Positions 7,752 through 15,247 of a stretch of DNA of 47,760 bases are shown piece after piece. Position 1 is the first letter of the stretch, and each line of letters starts with the position of its first letter. The stretch covers positions 1-47,760 of the forward strand of contig CAUZEO010000004.1 in the NCBI GenBank assembly GCA_963578625.1. The letters run 5' to 3'. The notes beneath the pieces were generated by a model that worked only from the letters and a program-made list of their open reading frames with translations, made no database searches and was not told the DNA's origin. The translations under genes were made by a program, and so were the position numbers. Origin of the DNA: CAUZEO01 sp963578625. GTDB lineage: Bacteria > Verrucomicrobiota > Kiritimatiellia > SLOV01.

Positions 7752-8693
7752 ATGGATTGGAAGAAATTCTTCGATTCGCTGGGGTTGAACGGCACGCAAT
7801 GGCAGTGGCGGATCATCCGCTGGCAAAACCGGTGGGAGAACTTCAAGGCCAACTTGTGGGGCAAAAAGCAGGTCGTATCCTACCAGCATAAGTTCTGCAG
7901 GGAATGCGGCGGCCTGCTCGACCGGGACGAAACAGAATGCCCCAAATGCGGCACAAAAGCGGAATCCTGGCGAAAACAATCCTGCTCGAGAATGGTGGGC
8001 TTGATCATGCCCCGCGCCTGTATCGCTACTCCCTGCCTGCTGGTATTCAACATCGGCGTAATAATCGTCATGATCCGCCTGTACGGCATCCCGATGCTTT
8101 TAAACCCCACTACCGAGGCGCTGTTTGCGATGGGCGGATTCTTGCCCCCGGCCTTCCTCAGCGGTGCCTGGTGGGAAATCATCACCTATGGATTTAACCA
8201 CGGCGGAATGATGCACATTGCTTTTAATATGATTGCTCTTTCCCAGGTCGGTCCCCTCCTTGAAGACGAGCTTGGCACCGCGAGATTTTACTCGGTGTAC
8301 ATGATCACCCTTGTTGCCGCAATGGCGCCGCACCTGATCCTGCATGCAAACGCCGTCATCCTCGTAGTCGGCGCATCCGGGGCACTATTTGGCCTGATCG
8401 GATTCGGCATCACCTACTGTCACTTCTCCGGCGGATTTCTACGTAGCACATATCGCGGCTTCTTCATTAAATGGAGCATTTACGGCTTCCTTTTCGGAAT
8501 TGCCTTTCATGCGGACAATTTCGCTCACCTGGGCGGCCTGATTGCCGGAGCCGTGCTGGGATTTTTAGTCGAGCGGGAACGGGCGAACCGCAGCCGGTTT
8601 ACCCCGTTCTGGAAATTGCTGTCTACCTTCTGGGTCATTGCGACCATCGCTGCATTCGTGGGACTCTATGCCGCAAACACCGCATCTCAATGA
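7752..8693 (+). CDS. Rhomboid-family intramembrane serine protease with N-terminal zinc ribbon
   Basis: 313 aa from the ATG at 7752, chosen over the earlier frame start because GGAG lies just upstream. The catalytic dyad motifs are visible: VGASGALFGLIG (Ser in transmembrane helix 4) and HADNFAHLGGLIAG (His in helix 6), plus the HGGMMHIAFNM motif of helix 2. About six transmembrane segments follow a cytosolic N-terminus carrying a CRECGGLLDRDETECPKCG zinc ribbon near residues 54-72. Rhomboids cleave transmembrane substrates within the inner membrane; the ribbon may bind a partner (inference). Its TGA overlaps the ATG of the SHD1 protein gene (ATGA), so the two are translationally coupled. Confidence 0.9.
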   Translation: MDWKKFFDSLGLNGTQWQWRIIRWQNRWENFKANLWGKKQVVSYQHKFCRECGGLLDRDETECPKCGTKAESWRKQSCSRMVGLIMPRACIATPCLLVFNIGVIIVMIRLYGIPMLLNPTTEALFAMGGFLPPAFLSGAWWEIITYGFNHGGMMHIAFNMIALSQVGPLLEDELGTARFYSVYMITLVAAMAPHLILHANAVILVVGASGALFGLIGFGITYCHFSGGFLRSTYRGFFIKWSIYGFLFGIAFHADNFAHLGGLIAGAVLGFLVERERANRSRFTPFWKLLSTFWVIATIAAFVGLYAANTASQ

Positions 8694-9853
8694 AAGGGAA
8701 TATCTCATTGCACAAATTGACCATCGGGTTGGCCCTGCTCACCTTGGGTTGTCACTCCGCGTACGCTCGAACATGGACGAGCGTGAGTGGGACCACGATG
8801 GAGGCCTCGTTTGTTCAATTCGATGGGTCGCAGGTTGAGCTCGAGACGCCGAGCGGTAAACGCATGCGAATCGGCATTGATAGACTGAGCGAGGCCGACC
8901 GTGATTACATTCAAAACTTGAATCGGGAAGAAATGGCTGCGCCCAGAGGAGGGAAGAGCGGCGATAGACAGGAACAACCGGACCGGAGCACGCCACAGGC
9001 AAGTGACCCTTTTTTTGGTGGGGCAACCCTGGCGGAACCCGAATCGATCCCAGCTTCGAGCCTGCCGAAGGTGGAACTGCGAAATCCCGATTCGGCAACG
9101 TATTGGGGCGCACAATTGGGTCCACGATCCGAAGACGTCGCCTATTTTATTTTCGATCAGCCCGATATCGATTCACTGCATGACATCCTCTATGTCTACA
9201 GCCCCGGCTCTCCGCAATACCGCGTACCAAAAAAGATCGAGGCCCGGCGAACGAAGTACAAGAAGAGCGAAGAGGAGGAGTTTCGCATCTCCCGCTGGAG
9301 CGACATTCTTTTCACGATGAAGAATGGAACACTGGATACCCGATTCAATTTCGAGTTTTCCTACGGTATTCAGCGGCCGGACATCGCAGCCGTGGTTTTG
9401 CGCATCGAGCTTGTCGGTCCTGCCGGATTGAGCAGGATTCGAACCGGCGGCTACATCGTTGAAGAGATGGCCACGGGAATCGGCGACGTGACTCCGTCGA
9501 AAATGCTCGGACCCATCCGACTCGCTGCAGCCGGCGTCGCCAGAACAACCTCCAACTCCATCCAGGCGAACCTCACCATGCAGGGCCGTCGAGTGATTCC
9601 CGGCAGGGGCATGCCGGATGTAATCCGCGTCCAGCTCACCGATTCGAATGGAAAAATCAGGGAACGCCTCAAGCTTGAGATCGACGAGTCGCTCCTGCTG
9701 CGAATCAGTGGAGGCGGATTATCCAGTTCGGTGCATAAATTAAAGCCGCTGACCACCTACACCATCGATGCGACGGCCGGTTTCGGACCCGTCATAGGCG
9801 TAGTGACCTCAACGCGCGAATTCACCACAAAAGAGCCAAAGAAAAAAGATTAG
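8690..9853 (+). CDS. Secreted protein with SHD1-type (SLA1 homology) domain
   Basis: 387 aa from the ATG at 8690, which overlaps the rhomboid stop. The N-terminus (LHKLTIGLALLTLGCHSAYA) is a signal peptide, possibly with a lipoprotein-like Cys in LTLGC. Residues 27-72 (RTWTSVSGTTMEASFVQF ... IGIDRLSEADRDYI) match the SHD1 pattern, a small beta-barrel common in secreted PVC proteins with unclear function. A low-complexity linker follows, then a beta-rich C-terminal region of about 260 residues that I do not recognise. Coupling to a membrane protease suggests a shared envelope role; whether it is a substrate is a guess (no second transmembrane helix is seen). Confidence 0.82.
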   Translation: MKGNISLHKLTIGLALLTLGCHSAYARTWTSVSGTTMEASFVQFDGSQVELETPSGKRMRIGIDRLSEADRDYIQNLNREEMAAPRGGKSGDRQEQPDRSTPQASDPFFGGATLAEPESIPASSLPKVELRNPDSATYWGAQLGPRSEDVAYFIFDQPDIDSLHDILYVYSPGSPQYRVPKKIEARRTKYKKSEEEEFRISRWSDILFTMKNGTLDTRFNFEFSYGIQRPDIAAVVLRIELVGPAGLSRIRTGGYIVEEMATGIGDVTPSKMLGPIRLAAAGVARTTSNSIQANLTMQGRRVIPGRGMPDVIRVQLTDSNGKIRERLKLEIDESLLLRISGGGLSSSVHKLKPLTTYTIDATAGFGPVIGVVTSTREFTTKEPKKKD

Positions 9854-10308
9854 CGGGTATACTCCGCAACTTCCAAAAGCACTCCGTCCGGATCCCTGAA
9901 GTAGCAGAGGCGCTTGGTGAGGCCCTCTCTTCCAACGGGAAACGGGACCCGTACCGGTTCGGAGTACAGGTGCACTCCCTGTTCACGAAGATGCGTTACG
10001 AACGTATCCAGATCATCTACCTGAAATGCAAGATGCCGCACGCCAATGGTATCGGGTAACTCGTTATAATCCGACGATGCGCCGCTTCCGGATCGGAAGT
10101 GAAGCAGTTCAATCCGGGTCGTGCCACCAGGAAACTCGTAGAAAACGCAGTCCGCGCACACGTCTTCGATTCCGGTGACCTCATCTACCCAGTCCCCTTC
10201 GAGGATTTTTCGAAACGACTCCGTGAGTCCCAACGTCTCCCCGTAGAATCGGCGGGACACATCGATATCTTTTACCACCAAGTTAATGTGATCTATGAGT
10301 TGAATCAT
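9850..10308 (-). CDS. VOC-family (glyoxalase/dioxygenase fold) protein
   Basis: 152 aa, one complete pair of beta-alpha-beta-beta-beta modules: IDHINLVVKDIDVSRRFYGETLGL at the start and GVRHLAFQVDDLDTFVTHLREQGV at about 85-108, ending in CYFRDPDGVLLEVAEY. Likely metal ligands are His7, the Glu of RIELLHF, His of GVRHLAF and Glu of LLEVAEY, as in glyoxalase I and methylmalonyl-CoA epimerase relatives. The actual substrate cannot be told. Its stop codon overlaps the convergent SHD1 gene by 4 nt. Confidence 0.88.
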   Translation of the reverse strand: MIQLIDHINLVVKDIDVSRRFYGETLGLTESFRKILEGDWVDEVTGIEDVCADCVFYEFPGGTTRIELLHFRSGSGASSDYNELPDTIGVRHLAFQVDDLDTFVTHLREQGVHLYSEPVRVPFPVGREGLTKRLCYFRDPDGVLLEVAEYTR

Positions 10309-10368
10309 GCGGCAATATTTGGTAAGGTGTTCTCCTTCGTGTCTTCATCTTATGAAGTCACTCAGGTC

Positions 10369-10869
10369 ATGGCTACACTTTTTGGATATGGAACATTGTC
10401 GATCCCCGAAATCGTCAAGTGCCTGACAGGCGGCACATTGCCGACGGTCCCCGGGACTGCGCGCGGCTATGCACGGTACAGGATGAAGGGACGGACCTAT
10501 CCCGGCATCATTGCAGACCCGCGGGGTTACACCGACGGCGTCTTGTATGAAGATCTTGACGCTAAAACGCTGGGAATTTTTCATGCATTCGAAGACGACG
10601 TGTACGAGACAAGAGTGGTCTCGGTAGCCACCAGAACCCACATCGTGCAGGCCATCGCGTATGTCGTCCCGCCCGGCAACCGCCAATTGCTCTCCAAGGA
10701 CTCCTGGGACGCACAGCATTTCATGGAACAGCACGGGAAAAGATACCTTCGCATGTGCAGGAAATTCCGCGCCTGTTCCGCGAAGGACTATCCGGATCTT
10801 GGCGCCTCGGAGGACCATCCGGCGAATCGTCTCGAGTTTCCGATTTCCGATTTCCGATCCCGGTTTTGA
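10369..10869 (+). CDS. Gamma-glutamylcyclotransferase-like (AIG2/GGACT fold) protein
   Basis: 166 aa starting at the ATG at 10369, where homology begins; the open frame reaches further upstream into the antisense of the VOC gene. Motifs: FGYGTL at residues 5-10 (substrate-binding loop), ARGYARYRMKGRTYPGIIAD, TDGVLYEDLD and HAFEDDVYETRVV, where the Glu is the probable general acid/base. The family removes gamma-glutamyl groups as 5-oxoproline. The last residues (FPISDFRSRF) are encoded by a 7-bp tandem repeat at 10837-10857, suggesting the original C-terminus was altered by an invading intergenic repeat. Confidence 0.8.
   Translation: MATLFGYGTLSIPEIVKCLTGGTLPTVPGTARGYARYRMKGRTYPGIIADPRGYTDGVLYEDLDAKTLGIFHAFEDDVYETRVVSVATRTHIVQAIAYVVPPGNRQLLSKDSWDAQHFMEQHGKRYLRMCRKFRACSAKDYPDLGASEDHPANRLEFPISDFRSRF
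10837..10857. repeat. Tandem repeat (TTTCCGA)x3
   Basis: Three perfect copies of a 7-mer that form the last codons of the gamma-glutamylcyclotransferase-like gene. Confidence 0.9.
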
Positions 10870-10876
10870 GCCGCAC

Positions 10877-10911
10877 AAAAAAACCCTCCAGGCAACGTGC
10901 CCGGAGGGTTT
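10877..10911 (-). terminator. Rho-independent terminator of the HU-like gene
   Basis: Minus-strand hairpin AAACCCTCC/GGAGGGTTT (9 bp, 13-nt loop) continuing into TTTTTTT (complement of the A-run at 10877-10883), 25 nt after the HU-like stop codon. It could also slow transcripts from the plus-strand gene ending at 10869. Confidence 0.85.
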
Positions 10912-10935
10912 CGATCATCGGCATTGCCCAGCGGG

Positions 10936-11271
10936 CTACACCATATCTTTGAGCCTTTTGAGCGGCACGACTTTGACCTTCGTCGTCGCGGGCTTCGCTG
11001 CAACGTCCATGGTCTCGCCGGGCTTGAACGGGTTGGGGACATTCTTCTGGGCCTTTCGGGCCGGCTTCTTCACGGTCTTGACCTTCAAGAGGCCGGGAAC
11101 CGTGAATGTACCGGAGCCGCCGCGGCCAAGGCTCTTGCCGATCAATCCGCCCAGTGATTCAAACACCGAAGCGACATCTTTTTTCGCCAGCCCTGTGTCC
11201 TCTGCGAGGGCACCAAGAATCTCACTCTTTGTCAGCGCCTTTTTGGGCGCCGCTTTTTTCTTCGCTGCCAT
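10936..11271 (-). CDS. HU/IHF-family DNA-binding protein with Lys/Ala-rich N-terminus
   Basis: 111 aa from the ATG at 11271 (AAGGAA upstream). After a basic start (MAAKKKAAPKKA) it follows the HU fold: LTKSEILGALAEDTGLAKKDVASVFESLGGLI (helices 1-2), a GSGTFTVPGLLKVKTVKKPARKAQKNVPNPFKPGETM arm segment and a VKVVPLKRLKDMV tail. The usual arm consensus R-x-x-R-x-G-R-N-P-x-T is changed to KKPARKAQKNVPNPFKPGE. Probable nucleoid protein that binds and bends DNA. It has its own promoter and terminator, so is likely monocistronic. Confidence 0.88.
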   Translation of the reverse strand: MAAKKKAAPKKALTKSEILGALAEDTGLAKKDVASVFESLGGLIGKSLGRGGSGTFTVPGLLKVKTVKKPARKAQKNVPNPFKPGETMDVAAKPATTKVKVVPLKRLKDMV

Positions 11272-11357
11272 AGGGTACGTTTTCCTTTCGGTTGATTTTA
11301 CCCGTGAAGCGCCGGTCGGTCCTCCTTGTGAACTCCGCACGCACCAAGTTGATACGC

Positions 11358-11385
11358 AGGATAGCTAAGTCGTGGAGAATGGCAA
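11358..11385 (-). promoter_or_regulatory. Promoter candidate for the HU-like gene
   Basis: Minus strand TTGCCA (11385-11380), 16-nt spacer, TATCCT (11363-11358), about 85 nt before the ATG. Confidence 0.45.
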
Positions 11386-11460
11386 CACCTCATCTCGAAA
11401 AATACTGATATAGTAGCGCGAAATGAATCTCCTGGTTTTCGAAAGGTACCGCAAATTAAT

Positions 11461-11489
11461 TTGACATCGACCCATCCGGATCGTATTGA
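11461..11489 (+). promoter_or_regulatory. Sigma-70-type promoter of the lipoprotein gene
   Basis: TTGACA (11461-11466), 17-nt spacer, TATTGA (11484-11489): near-consensus, 50 nt upstream of the ATG. Confidence 0.75.
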
Positions 11490-11492
11490 GAA

Positions 11493-11534
11493 GCTGCCAA
11501 AACGGCCACTTGGCAGTGCTCCCAAAGGAGGTGA
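11493..11534 (+). promoter_or_regulatory. Leader hairpin and strong ribosome-binding site
   Basis: CTGCCAA (11494-11500) pairs perfectly with TTGGCAG (11510-11516) in the short leader, followed at once by AAAGGAGGTGATCTC before the ATG at 11539. The GGAGGTGAT matches almost the whole anti-Shine-Dalgarno, so translation should be strong; the hairpin ends 8 nt before it and may modulate or stabilise the mRNA. Confidence 0.6.
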
Positions 11535-11538
11535 TCTC

Positions 11539-12294
11539 ATGAAAACAACCACCACTGGAACCTTGGCAATCGTCATTGCGCTCTTATTTGCAGCAAGTTG
11601 CACAAAACAGGCACAAAGCGACGTTGAAGAGATCGTTCAAGAAATTCACGCGACCAGTGAGCGCTTTGGAGAACAACTTACCGATGCCTCTGAACAGGTT
11701 TCCAACAGCCTGACAAACGCCGGGAAAGGTCTTGCGGAGGCTTTGCAGAACGTGCAAAACGCCGTCGAAGGGGGTCTCGGTGCCGACGCCGCGGACTTCC
11801 GGGAACTTCAAAAGGCGCTCCCCGAAGCAGTCGGAAACCTGGCCCCTGCCCCCAAACCAACCGGCGAAAGCCGACGAGAATTGGGCCTATCCACGTCGCA
11901 CGCCCAGCGCCGGTATTCCGCGGAAAACGGTGGCGAGTTGAAAGTGAAGATATCCGACGGCGGGACCATGCGGAGCCTCTTGGCCATCGCCGACAAAGCG
12001 CAAGCGGCCGCCCTTCAATACGACCGGGAGACCGAGACCGGGTTCGAGCGTACATCCCGTCATCTGGGCGGCAACGGAACGGAAATGTATGACGGAAACA
12101 CCGGCCGGTCCGAGATAAACCTGCTGTACGCGGACCGGTTTCTGATCTATATTGAAGCATACAACGTCCCGTGGGAAACCATGATCGCAGCCCGTGACGC
12201 GATTGACTTCGAGGTCCTCAACGGGCTCACCAACCAGGTGACAAAAACAGTCCAGGCGCCGAAAGTACAAGACGGCGAAGGAGCCCTTCAGTAG
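11539..12294 (+). CDS. Lipoprotein of unknown function
   Basis: 251 aa. The N-terminus MKTTTTGTLAIVIALLFAASC is a lipoprotein signal peptide with lipobox FAASC, so Cys21 should be lipidated; the next residue is Thr, consistent with outer-membrane sorting under the E. coli rule. Residues 25-80 form an amphipathic helix with heptads (VEEIVQEIHATSERFGEQLTDASEQVSNSLTNAG). The C-terminal half (from about 120) is a compact domain containing INLLYADRFLIYIEAYNVPWETM, not recognised. Strong promoter and ribosome-binding site suggest abundant expression. It is 23 nt upstream of queE, but a functional link is not evident. Confidence 0.78.
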   Translation: MKTTTTGTLAIVIALLFAASCTKQAQSDVEEIVQEIHATSERFGEQLTDASEQVSNSLTNAGKGLAEALQNVQNAVEGGLGADAADFRELQKALPEAVGNLAPAPKPTGESRRELGLSTSHAQRRYSAENGGELKVKISDGGTMRSLLAIADKAQAAALQYDRETETGFERTSRHLGGNGTEMYDGNTGRSEINLLYADRFLIYIEAYNVPWETMIAARDAIDFEVLNGLTNQVTKTVQAPKVQDGEGALQ

Positions 12295-12317
12295 GAACTT
12301 GTTCAAAGAGACATCGC

Positions 12318-12977
12318 ATGAGCACGCCGGTTCCAGCCGTCCTCGACATCAACGAGATTTTTTTCAGCATCCAGGGCGAATCGTCCTGGATGGGAAAACC
12401 ATGCATCTTCATCCGCCTGTCCTTGTGCAATCTCCGGTGCTCATGGTGCGATACGGAGTATGCCTTCACGCACGGTACGCCGATGTCCTTCGACGAAATT
12501 CGCTCCCGGATCCAAACCTATCCCTGCCGCCTGGTCATGATCACCGGCGGCGAGCCCCTCTTACAGGAGCCGGTCACGGCATTGATGGAAAGTCTCTGCG
12601 ACACGGGGTTCGAAGTGATTCTCGAAACATCCGGTAGCGTCGATATCTCGCGCGTCGATCCGCGCGTACACAGAATCGTCGACGTGAAGTGTCCCGGCTC
12701 CGGCATGAAGGATGCCTGTCGAACGCAGGACATCCGATTGCTCACGGATCGTGATGAAGTCAAATTCGTAGTTCGAGACCGGGAGGACTACGAATACGCG
12801 CGAAAATTCATCCGCACACACGGGCTACACGAGCGCTGCACCGTGCTGATGTCACCCGTGTTCGACGAACTCCCCAATGTGCAGCTCGCGGAATGGATTC
12901 TCGAGGATGGGCTGCCCGTCCGGTACCAGCTTCAACTCCACAAATACATCTGGAACCCGCAAACGCGCGGAGTCTGA
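12318..12977 (+). CDS. queE: 7-carboxy-7-deazaguanine synthase (radical SAM)
   Basis: Converts 6-carboxytetrahydropterin to 7-carboxy-7-deazaguanine in queuosine/preQ0 synthesis. 219 aa with the radical-SAM cluster motif C37-N-L-R-C41-S-W-C44-D (CxxxCxxC), the IFFSIQGESSWMGKPCIFIRL start typical of QueE, the SAM-binding ITGGEPLLQ and a C-terminal QLHKYIWNPQTRGV tail that is diagnostic. The next gene, queC, acts on its product and starts 2 nt after its stop, so the pair forms an operon. Confidence 0.96.
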   Translation: MSTPVPAVLDINEIFFSIQGESSWMGKPCIFIRLSLCNLRCSWCDTEYAFTHGTPMSFDEIRSRIQTYPCRLVMITGGEPLLQEPVTALMESLCDTGFEVILETSGSVDISRVDPRVHRIVDVKCPGSGMKDACRTQDIRLLTDRDEVKFVVRDREDYEYARKFIRTHGLHERCTVLMSPVFDELPNVQLAEWILEDGLPVRYQLQLHKYIWNPQTRGV

Positions 12978-12979
12978 CC

Positions 12980-13699
12980 ATGAACGATGAAAACGCGGAT
13001 CCAACCCAAAAAGCGGTCGTCCTTGTCAGCGGAGGGTTGGACAGTTGCGTCACCGCCGCCATCGCCCGGCAGCGGCACAGCCAACTTCTCTTCCTTCATG
13101 TGAATTATGGGCAGCGAACCGAGACACGCGAAAAACGGGCCTTTCACGATCTCGCCGATTTCTGGCAAGTTCACGATCTGCTCGATGTTGTGATCGACCC
13201 GCTGCGCAGGGTCGGCGGATCTTCACTCACCGACCCGGGCATCGAAGTGACCGAGGCAAACCTCGAGGCGGTCGATATCCCCTCCTCCTACGTTCCATTC
13301 CGGAACGCACATTTTCTCGCCGCCGCGGCGAGCTGGGCGGAGGTCACCGGCGCCGGTCGAATCTATATCGGCGCCGTCGAGGAAGACTCGTCCGGCTATC
13401 CGGATTGCCGGCCCGCCTTCTATGACGCCTTCAACGCGGTCATCGAGCTGGGCACCCGTCCGGACACTGCCATTGTGATCGAGACCCCGATCATCGAACT
13501 CTCCAAGCGGGACATCGTGCTACGAGGCATCGAGCTCGAAGCGCCCCTCCACCTCACATGGTCCTGCTACCGAAACGAAGAGTCCGCCTGCGGCACCTGC
13601 GACAGTTGCGCGCTCCGACTCCGGGGGTTCCAGCAGGCCGGCGTGGAGGATCCCCTTCCGTACGAGGCACAGGATCAAGCCCCCAAACGCAGAATTTGA
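12980..13699 (+). CDS. queC: 7-cyano-7-deazaguanine synthase (preQ0 synthase)
   Basis: ATP-dependent conversion of 7-carboxy-7-deazaguanine to preQ0, using ammonia. 239 aa from the ATG at 12980. PP-loop motif VVLVSGGLDSCVTA at residues 13-26, HVNYGQRTETREKRAF, and the zinc-binding end SCYRNEESACGTCDSCALRLRGF with four cysteines. The longer open frame starting in queE is a read-through of the same frame and is not the start. queD and downstream queF/tgt are not in the window. Confidence 0.96.
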   Translation: MNDENADPTQKAVVLVSGGLDSCVTAAIARQRHSQLLFLHVNYGQRTETREKRAFHDLADFWQVHDLLDVVIDPLRRVGGSSLTDPGIEVTEANLEAVDIPSSYVPFRNAHFLAAAASWAEVTGAGRIYIGAVEEDSSGYPDCRPAFYDAFNAVIELGTRPDTAIVIETPIIELSKRDIVLRGIELEAPLHLTWSCYRNEESACGTCDSCALRLRGFQQAGVEDPLPYEAQDQAPKRRI

Positions 13700-14059
13700 T
13701 TGTCATTAATGCTTCGAGTTCTTTGTCGTAATCTTAATCGATATCGCATTCGGACCGCGGGTCGATTAAGAGTGCCACAAAGAAGATCGATGCCGGGGCA
13801 TCCGCTTTTTCATCTTCTCTTCTTGCCCCTCTCCGGTCGGAAGCTCAGGCGCGCTACGCGCAATGACCTGAGGTGCGATCAAATCGAAGAGCCCGTGCAT
13901 GGAACGGGAACCCCCTTAGTCGCGGGCGGCGCGCTGGCACCGAGGCACGGAATCAACCCGATTCGCCACCTCTGCAAACGCATCGGAGGTCTTCAAGGGC
14001 CGGGAGGAATCCATCGATCTCCCTTCCCGCACGCTCCGAATGGATGCGGGAGAGACTTC
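13700..14059. other. Degenerate intergenic DNA with repeat-like segments
   Basis: Directly after queC a segment with ATCTTAATCGATATCGCATTC and nearby GTCGATTAAGA resembles the decayed intergenic repeats seen elsewhere. No gene supported; the part from about 13870 could be the rotted 5' part of the NADH dehydrogenase relic. Confidence 0.4.
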
Positions 14060-14602
14060 CGCGTGATGTTGATCCACGCCAAGGGGCACCTATCCCCTTC
14101 ACTGGATCAAAAATTAGGCGATCATGCGGCCCGGAAGCTTCGCCGGAGAGGGCTCCACATCCTGCTGAACCGATCCGTCAAAGCAGTGCCGTCAAAAATG
14201 GCGTACCTCCACGACGATACCTCCATCGACACCAACACCGTGGGGAATGCGCCGCACTCCCTGGTGCAGTCGTTCTGCAGAGCGGAGGGTTTGCCTCATC
14301 ATCACGGACGCATGGTCACCGAGGGCACCCGCAGGTGCCCGGGGACGAAACCCTTTGGGCTGCGGGCGACTGCGCCCGAATCCCCAGGCGTGACGGGGAG
14401 TTCTGCAAACCTATCGCCCAATACGCCTACCGCCAGGGCACCGGAGCTAATCGAAAAAATGCTGATGCATGGCACCCACAAAGTCCTCTTCGCCACCGAA
14501 GACGGCAAACTTCTCGAGATCGTAGCCCTCCTCGATCTCATCCCGGACGCGAAACAGGCCGAACCGGATTCCCCCGCCCCGGTTCCGCGCATCTCAGAGT
14601 AA
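14060..14602 (+). pseudogene. Type II NADH dehydrogenase (NDH-2-like) relic, frameshifted, with CBS-like tail
   Basis: Frame A from 14063 reads VMLIHAKGHLSPSLDQKLGDHAARKLRRRGL ... GNAPHSLVQSF, the second half of an NDH-2 NADH-binding domain. At about 14314 similarity continues in another frame as GHPQVPGDETLWAAGDCARIP, the FAD-site motif with the usual A-x-G-D-C-A, then PIAQYAYRQGT. From about 14440 the coding signal is back in frame A as ELIEKMLMHGTHKVLFATEDGKLLEIVALLDLI, which resembles the end of a CBS domain. N-terminal FAD motif GxGxxG and the C-terminal membrane anchor are absent. I conclude a dead gene with at least two frameshifts; the Na+-NQR operon would supply the NADH:quinone activity instead. 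Confidence 0.65.
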
Positions 14603-14625
14603 TTCCGGGTTAGCCCCTCGTGTGA

Positions 14626-15060
14626 CTATTTTCCGAAATAGAGGGCGTTGAACTTCGCAGCCAGCTCCCGGCTTTTCGATACGTGGACTGTGTCTACAGT
14701 CTGCTTGCACTTCATCGCACTGATCAGCATCTGGTGCAGGGTCGACAGCTTCGCCGGGTACTGCTCGGCATCCGCTTTGATCCTCTGCGTCATGAAATAT
14801 TCGGAAACGATCTTCTGAATATTGCCGGCATGACTTTCCTTGGTCACCGTCCACCGGGCAATGGTCGCGTAATCCGGTTTCGCGGCGGCGGAAAGTTCGT
14901 TGATCTTCCCCATCGCCTTTTCAATCGTCTGAAGGTCCTCTTCAATCATGGTAAAGCGCATTTCGTCCGTGTACACCCCGCACGGAACCTGGCAGTGAGA
15001 GAAAGACGAGACAACGCCGGCCAACAAACAGACAATCGATACCAACATCGAACGCATCAT
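14626..15060 (-). CDS. sodN: Nickel-containing superoxide dismutase with its own signal peptide
   Basis: Dismutates superoxide with Ni held by an N-terminal hook H-C-x-x-P-C-G-x-Y. Here MMRSMLVSIVCLLAGVVSSFS is a signal peptide and the hook HCQVPCGVY begins at residue 22, directly after the predicted cleavage site. The rest is the four-helix body (KAMGKINELSAA, VTKESHAGNIQKIVSEYFMTQRI, YPAKLSTLHQMLISAMKCK, SRELAAKFNALYF). 144 aa precursor, 123 aa mature, near the family's usual 117. Start chosen at 15060 with AAGGAG 8 nt upstream. No SodX-type maturation protease gene is adjacent, consistent with signal peptidase doing the trimming (inference). Probably periplasmic. Confidence 0.88.
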   Translation of the reverse strand: MMRSMLVSIVCLLAGVVSSFSHCQVPCGVYTDEMRFTMIEEDLQTIEKAMGKINELSAAAKPDYATIARWTVTKESHAGNIQKIVSEYFMTQRIKADAEQYPAKLSTLHQMLISAMKCKQTVDTVHVSKSRELAAKFNALYFGK

Positions 15061-15247
15061 CGGGAATACTCCTTTCGATTCATAACCCTCGCACCGCGAT
15101 CAACTCAAATAATCGCTTTAGCTTGCGACCATTGCCTCCCACGAAGAGCCACGGAGTGACCAAACATCCTCTCCGTTCTCTTCGTTTCCTTCTGTTCAAT
15201 TTCCGTTCGGTTGCGGCCGTGCTGTTTCGGACCCACCGAGGTTCGAC
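15061..15247. repeat. Gap with decayed CTTCGTTTCCTTCTGTTC-type repeat
   Basis: Between sodN start and pckA stop. The segment about 15165-15200 (CTCTCCGTTCTCTTCG then TTTCCTTCTGTTC) is a purine/pyrimidine-skewed sequence of a sort I associate with dispersed repeats in PVC and other genomes. The sodN promoter must also lie here. Confidence 0.45.

Noticed and set aside
10099..10368. N-terminal extension of the gamma-glutamylcyclotransferase-like frame
   Set aside because: It is antisense to the VOC gene, and homology begins exactly at the ATG at 10369.
12893..12979. queC extension into queE
   Set aside because: Read-through of an open frame; the PP-loop domain has its normal distance from the ATG at 12980.
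13873..14613. 246-codon plus-strand frame as an intact gene
   Set aside because: Only a 45-residue part shows NDH-2 similarity, and the rest of the similarity is in another frame, so the region is a pseudogene.
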